In this document: positions 60,727 through 64,000 of the stretch, in pieces
How positions within the stretch are numbered: the first letter of the stretch is position 1
How the letters are laid out: each line of letters opens with the position of its first letter
Source of the DNA: JBKBUF01 sp046290815
GTDB lineage: Bacteria > Bacteroidota > Bacteroidia > Cytophagales > Cytophagaceae
DNA length: 64,000 bases
Direction of reading: 5' to 3'
Assembly: GCA_046290815.1 (NCBI GenBank)
Contig: JBKBUF010000021.1
Span: 20,569 to 84,568 of the forward strand
The notes under the pieces: generated by a model
Databases searched by the model: none
Told to the model about the DNA's origin: nothing
What the model saw: the letters and a program-made list of their open reading frames with translations, nothing else
Position numbers and translations under genes: made by a program

Positions 60727-61219
60727 TATTTATCCTCGCTATCTGAATCCAGTGATAAATCACGAATACCATTCCGATTAATCCTGCAGTTTGTCCGATC
60801 ATATTAGGAATAAAGGAGAGGAGCTGAGCGATACACCAGCCTATGCCGGAAACCATTCCAAAGTCATTTACTGATTGAAGTGCCGGGTTGGTTTTCTTTT
60901 CCTCTTCAATAGAATTTGCGACGTTAATTACAATAAAAAAATCTTCAACAAAATTGAAAGGTATGGCAAACATATACCATACGGAATTCGGACTGGCCTT
61001 TCTGTTTTCAGGTTTTATCTGACCAAGGCATCTTTGTAAGGTTCTGCAATAGAATGCAACCATTATAAAGAAGGTTAGAATTATCAGGCTTGTCCATAAC
61101 CAGCCTATAGCCAAGATTTCAGCTAATACACTTTCATTGGAGGAGCTTTCTATAAATGGAATGATTGCCCATAGTACGAGGAGGGAGGTAAGTGCAAATC
61201 GTATCAGGAAGTTGATCAT
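60704..61219 (-). CDS. Four-helix membrane protein of unknown function, 171 aa
   Basis: The product has about four transmembrane helices. The central region (WYMFAIPFNFVEDFFIVINV) and GWCIAQLLSFIPNMIGQTAG are distinctive but I cannot name the family. The C-terminal residues KMMNGEL and the stop are encoded within repeat words (60704-60726), so the native end may have been replaced by repeat DNA. Confidence 0.65.
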   Translation of the reverse strand: MINFLIRFALTSLLVLWAIIPFIESSSNESVLAEILAIGWLWTSLIILTFFIMVAFYCRTLQRCLGQIKPENRKASPNSVWYMFAIPFNFVEDFFIVINVANSIEEEKKTNPALQSVNDFGMVSGIGWCIAQLLSFIPNMIGQTAGLIGMVFVIYHWIQIARINKMMNGEL

Positions 61220-61251
61220 GAGCTGTTATAATTTTTTTGTTGTCATTTTCA

Positions 61252-61503
61252 TTATTTGTAAAATAATAAATTAGCCACATTTTGATTAAAGGCCATTAAT
61301 GGGAATAAGAATAATAAGATAACACTAAGTAATATTCCCTCTGCAGGTAAAAAATCAGTAGCTGATAGAATTAATGGCGTTAGCATAATAATACATATTG
61401 ATAAAGGGAATGTAAAGTATTTATTGGTTTTTGTTTTTGATAATATAAAAGAGATTATGAATGGGACTGTAAAAAATGAAATTATGATAAGTAATAATAC
61501 CAT
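61252..61503 (-). CDS. Small three-helix membrane protein, 83 aa
   Basis: Almost wholly hydrophobic: VLLLIIISFFTVPFIISFIL, YFTFPLSICIIMLTPLILSA and ILLSVILLFLFPLMAFNQN form three helices. No family recognised. It starts 6 bp after the 115-aa gene and belongs to the same probable transcript. Confidence 0.58.
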   Translation of the reverse strand: MVLLLIIISFFTVPFIISFILSKTKTNKYFTFPLSICIIMLTPLILSATDFLPAEGILLSVILLFLFPLMAFNQNVANLLFYK

Positions 61504-61509
61504 AATGGA

Positions 61510-61857
61510 TTAATTTAAAATTACAGAAAGATCAGAGATTAATGACCATATAAGAGCTAGAGCAATTATAAAGAATACCGTATTACCGACAAAATAATTA
61601 ATCCTAAGCTTTAGGCTTCCTTCTTTTTTTATTACACTGATAAGTCCGAATGTAAATCCAAATGGGGAAATAAAAATGATTGCTATCATTGGCAATCCCA
61701 TTAATAAATTTCCCAAATCTTCATTGACTGATTTTAAAATAAAAAGTGTGAAAATAGAAAATACCAGAAGGCCAGTGCATATTTTACATAGAATTATTGA
61801 CTTCCTTAGGTTTTTGGCAGGAGGGATTGCTTCTTCTATGTTGTCGAGTATTTCCAT
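61510..61857 (-). CDS. Small membrane protein, 115 aa
   Basis: The protein has three transmembrane helices after a short charged N-terminus (MEILDNIEEAIPPAKNLRK): SIILCKICTGLLVFSIFTLF, LLMGLPMIAIIFISPFGFTF and FVGNTVFFIIALALIWSLIS. No family recognised. ATG 61857 is well placed. It is followed by the 83-aa membrane protein after 6 bp. Confidence 0.6.
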   Translation of the reverse strand: MEILDNIEEAIPPAKNLRKSIILCKICTGLLVFSIFTLFILKSVNEDLGNLLMGLPMIAIIFISPFGFTFGLISVIKKEGSLKLRINYFVGNTVFFIIALALIWSLISDLSVILN

Positions 61858-61926
61858 AGTATGACAAAATTGATGATTCTTGTTTTATTAATTTACCATT
61901 GTGGAATTTGTCATGTATGATGCTTG

Positions 61927-62124
61927 TCAGGTGTTTGTTGATGCTTTAATCAATATGTATATCCCAAATAATACCGATCCGCCACTAAATAATAATCCAA
62001 AGTATCCGGTTTCGTCTTGTTCCTTTAGTGAATATACCAAAATTCCAAAAGATAAAAACAACCCAAACATAATTACAATTATGCTGATGAATATCAGGAA
62101 AATTTTCCGGGTGTTTATTTTCAT
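61927..62124 (-). CDS. Small two-helix membrane protein, 65 aa
   Basis: The product reads MKINTRKIFLIFISIIVIMF then GLFLSFGILVYSLKEQDE and a second helix (YFGLLFSGGSVLFGIYILIK). The basic N-terminus before the first helix is normal. A plus-strand ORF of similar length covers the same DNA but reads as a shadow. It ends the transcript that could begin with the NADAR gene, 10 bp upstream. Confidence 0.55.
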   Translation of the reverse strand: MKINTRKIFLIFISIIVIMFGLFLSFGILVYSLKEQDETGYFGLLFSGGSVLFGIYILIKASTNT

Positions 62125-62134
62125 GTTTACTAAT

Positions 62135-62686
62135 TCATTCCTGTTTTAATCTTTCTCTTACCTCCATCAAAGCAAAACCCAATAGGTTTAATCCATGCCA
62201 TGTCTCCGGATTTTCAATAAGGTGACTGTCTTTCGTTAAACCCACGCCCCAAATTGTATCTACCGGACTTGCCTCTACTAATACTCGGTCATGGGTATTT
62301 ATTAAATATTCCTTCAATTTAGGATGCTGGGAAAATTTATGATAATTACCTTCTACGACAATTCCATATCTATATTCTTCCCACTTTGCCTGGTCAAATC
62401 CTGAAACCATCCGTCCAATGTCCTTAGCTTCTCCGGGAGATTTTGAATGGATTATCTTTTTATAAGATTCAATGTCATTAAATAATTCGGCTTTCCTTGC
62501 CATCATCCAATGTTCTGCCGTTTTATAAGTTACTCCGTTAACAGTAAAATCCGCATGCCACCATTGGCTGAAACATGAATTGGTAATGCTACCACCTTTA
62601 GACGGTTGATGTCCCCAGAAATAGATATATTTCAGCCTTTCACCATTTTGGATTCGTAAAAGGAGATTTTGGATACTATACTTCAT
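62135..62686 (-). CDS. NADAR-family protein (YbiA-like)
   Basis: The 183-aa protein shows the NADAR pattern: YIYFWGHQPSKGG, SQWWHADFTVNGVTYKTAEH, WMMARKAELFND and the C-terminal WGVGLTKDSHLIENPETWHG, LNLLGFALMEVRERL. Known members act as N-glycosidases on riboflavin intermediates (YbiA/RibX) or remove ADP-ribose from guanine bases opposite a DarT1-type toxin. No DarT gene is next to it, so the riboflavin-salvage or repair role cannot be decided. Confidence 0.88.
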   Translation of the reverse strand: MKYSIQNLLLRIQNGERLKYIYFWGHQPSKGGSITNSCFSQWWHADFTVNGVTYKTAEHWMMARKAELFNDIESYKKIIHSKSPGEAKDIGRMVSGFDQAKWEEYRYGIVVEGNYHKFSQHPKLKEYLINTHDRVLVEASPVDTIWGVGLTKDSHLIENPETWHGLNLLGFALMEVRERLKQE

Positions 62687-62842
62687 TAATTTTCATTGTT
62701 CCATGTTAGTTAATGAATCAGTTCTATTCAAAACCTCCTTAAGTTAAACATTTATTCCAAATTGTTATAACCCGTCAGATTTGTTATATTAGTGAGGCAT
62801 TTAAAACGATAGAATTAGATAATCCTGTGGGAAATGTAATAT

Positions 62843-62893
62843 GTTATGTTTTATATACGATTACAACTATTTAAATAATTGTTAAAACATAAC
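62843..62893 (+). promoter_or_regulatory. 11-bp inverted repeat before the DUF1571/LysM gene
   Basis: GTTATGTTTTA (62843-62853) and TAAAACATAAC (62883-62893) are perfect complements separated by 29 nt; a further five pairs (TAATA) can form outside after a one-base bulge. The repeat ends 8 nt before ATG 62902. It could be an operator or an mRNA hairpin over the translation start; no clear TAnnTTTG promoter was found in the 215-bp spacer, which holds nothing else recognisable. Confidence 0.55.
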
Positions 62894-62901
62894 GGTATTA
62901 T

Positions 62902-63747
62902 ATGAAGAAATTACAATTGGTTTTTATTTGTTCCTTTTTGTTAATAAGTACTCATGGGTTTAGTCAGTCAGAGCTTACTGTTGATGAGATTAGTGAAAAG
63001 ATGGTCAATTCCATCTCTCATATTACTACATTAAAGTATGGTTTCAAATCTACCGAGCGTATAGGTAAAACTTATGTTAAATCATATCAGGAGGTAAAAT
63101 ATGCGAAAAATCCTTTACGTTTTTACCTTTATTCTCACTTTCAGGATAAAGGGGCCGAAGTCCTTTTTAACCCCATTTACAGTAAGGATAAGGTTTATGT
63201 AAATCCTAATGGCTTTCCTTATTATTCTTTATACCTTGATCCTTTAGGCAGTATATTAAGAAAAGGAAAACATCATACACTCTACGAGCTTGGTTTTGAT
63301 TATTTCGCTGGACTTCTCTTTAACCTAAAACAGAAATCGGAAGCTTATAAGAATATTAAATGTACCGGCACTGTCAATTGGAATAATACAACTTGTTATA
63401 AAATGGAATTGCAGGTTACGGATTATAAAATTTTAGTTTATACTGTAAACGAAGGAGAAACCCTCACATCAATTGCTGAAAAATTTTTCGTAAATGATTA
63501 TAGAATCATGGAACTGAATAATCTGGCAAGTTATACTTCTATAAAAGCGGGACAAAAGATTAAAGTACCTAACCATTATTGCAAGTATTTTATAGTCTAT
63601 GTTGACAAAAAAACATTTCTTCCTGTAATGCAGGAAATGCATGACGAAGAAGGTATGTACGAGCGCTATGAATTTATTGATGTTAAAATGAATGAAAAGC
63701 TGGAAGATAAGGAGTTTGATAAGGGCAACCCGGCTTATAAGTTTTGA
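62902..63747 (+). CDS. DUF1571 exported protein with an internal LysM domain
   Basis: The 281-aa protein has a signal peptide (ending HGFSQSE). The DUF1571 pattern covers residues 25-170 (VKSYQEVKYAKNPLRFYLY, GAEVLFNPIYSKDKVYVNPN) and resumes after the insert (FIVYVDKKTFLPVMQEMHDE). Between them, about residues 175-225, lies a LysM domain: VYTVNEGETLTSIAEKFF, NDYRIMELNNLASYTSI, KAGQKIKVP. LysM binds peptidoglycan or related glycans, so the protein may be held at the cell wall in the periplasm. Confidence 0.85.
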   Translation: MKKLQLVFICSFLLISTHGFSQSELTVDEISEKMVNSISHITTLKYGFKSTERIGKTYVKSYQEVKYAKNPLRFYLYSHFQDKGAEVLFNPIYSKDKVYVNPNGFPYYSLYLDPLGSILRKGKHHTLYELGFDYFAGLLFNLKQKSEAYKNIKCTGTVNWNNTTCYKMELQVTDYKILVYTVNEGETLTSIAEKFFVNDYRIMELNNLASYTSIKAGQKIKVPNHYCKYFIVYVDKKTFLPVMQEMHDEEGMYERYEFIDVKMNEKLEDKEFDKGNPAYKF

Positions 63748-63784
63748 TTTACTAATATTACAATAGTTCTGCAGTTTTTTCATT

Positions 63785-63882
63785 CTTAATTCTTAATTCT
63801 TAATTCTTAATTCTTAATTCTTAATTCTTAATTCTTAATTCTTAATTCTTAATTCTTAATTCTTAATTCTTAATTCTTAATT
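63785..63882. repeat. Perfect heptamer tandem array, unit CTTAATT (inverse of AATTAAG)
   Basis: Fourteen perfect copies of CTTAATT, 38 bp after the DUF1571 stop codon. This is the reverse complement of the AATTAAG array at 28698, so the two arrays are in inverted orientation 35 kb apart. Confidence 0.97.
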
Positions 63883-63951
63883 GTATCCCTACGACCAACT
63901 ACATATTCCATCTGAATTTAAGCAGAATTAATTTTGCTGCAAAAATTTTAT

Positions 63952-64000
63952 ATGGAAAAAAAGATGTATAAGCATATCCAAAACTGGAAAAGGAGTGGAT
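63952..64000 (+). CDS. Start of a possible IS66-type accessory ORF (cut by the window edge)
   Basis: An ATG at 63952 opens a frame that reads MEKKMYKHIQNWKRSG up to the last base. The pattern of a short N-terminus followed by W-x-x-SG resembles the start of IS66-family OrfA/TnpA (often W..SG.S...FC). Only 16 residues are visible, so this is weak; the spacer after the heptamer array (63883-63951) holds nothing else. Confidence 0.25.
   Translation, partial: MEKKMYKHIQNWKRSG

Noticed and set aside
61901..62149. Plus-strand ORF of 82 codons
   Set aside because: It mirrors the minus-strand 65-aa membrane protein and the NADAR 3' end; its composition looks like antisense of transmembrane codons.
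59234..62753. A shared 14-mer (TAAGTTAAACATTT) upstream of the YdeI and NADAR genes
   Set aside because: Several chance 14-mer matches are expected in 64 kb of AT-rich sequence; without a third copy or promoter fit it is not evidence of co-regulation.

Overview
The window looks like chromosomal DNA of an AT-rich member of the Bacteroidota, most likely a Cytophagales-type gliding bacterium. The evidence is a protein ending in the gliding-motility/type IX secretion C-terminal domain (41461-43362), promoters of the Bacteroidota form TTTG-N19-21-TAnnTTTG, an almost complete lack of Shine-Dalgarno sequences, a methylmalonyl-CoA epimerase, and Bacteroidota-type hypothetical families. No rRNA, tRNA, CRISPR array, prophage or complete insertion sequence was seen. 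The assignment below phylum level is an inference.

Layout. 1-11.7 kb is mostly housekeeping: the 3' part of xerD, an SGNH hydrolase, the ammonium channel amt, pyrD, ftsK followed by two tandem lolA-like genes, pyrF and a DUF2851 gene. 11.6-16.9 kb holds large membrane proteins of unknown or glycosyl-transfer type (including an HTTM-like protein and a GT39-like protein) and a PglD/NeuD-type hexapeptide acyltransferase. 17.0-18.4 kb has trhO and a stand-alone response regulator, overlapping tail to tail. 18.66-28.7 kb is one long plus-strand run: nuoH-I-J-K-L-M-N behind a recognisable promoter, then a long PurF-like amidotransferase/phosphoribosyltransferase. nuoA-G are not here.

28.9-32.7 kb is a minus-strand three-gene operon: a TPR-AAA+ ATPase and two paralogous TPR-membrane proteins. 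It is the best candidate in the window for an uncharacterised multi-protein system. 32.9-41.4 kb carries an IscA-type protein, mce, thiL, a 7TM histidine kinase, an EamA transporter, moeA and rlmD, plus two tandem 48/49-residue Cys/Lys-rich lipoprotein-like genes found by reading the minus strand at 33807-34116. 41.5-45.6 kb has the type IX-sorted protein and a hybrid histidine kinase. 45.8-53.7 kb is a TetR-controlled RND efflux operon (tetR-tolC-adaptor-pump-metallophosphoesterase) with a clear inverted-repeat operator lying on its promoter. 53.8-62.7 kb is a more accessory stretch: an antiporter, a NYN-LOTUS protein, a Crp-like regulator, DUF488, YdeI, DUF2200 and NADAR proteins, and a string of small membrane proteins. 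The window ends with a DUF1571 protein containing a LysM domain and the first codons of a possible IS66-type orfA.

The most unusual feature is in non-coding DNA. From 28.7 kb onwards, intergenic spaces are filled by tracts that repeat every 7 bp (in two places every 8 bp), with word families shared between distant loci. Two are perfect heptamer arrays of the same word in opposite orientation (17 copies at 28.7 kb, 14 copies at 63.8 kb). The others are degenerate but keep strict 7-nt register for up to about 100 nt. Several run into stop codons or end exactly at a start codon. None was found in the first 28 kb.
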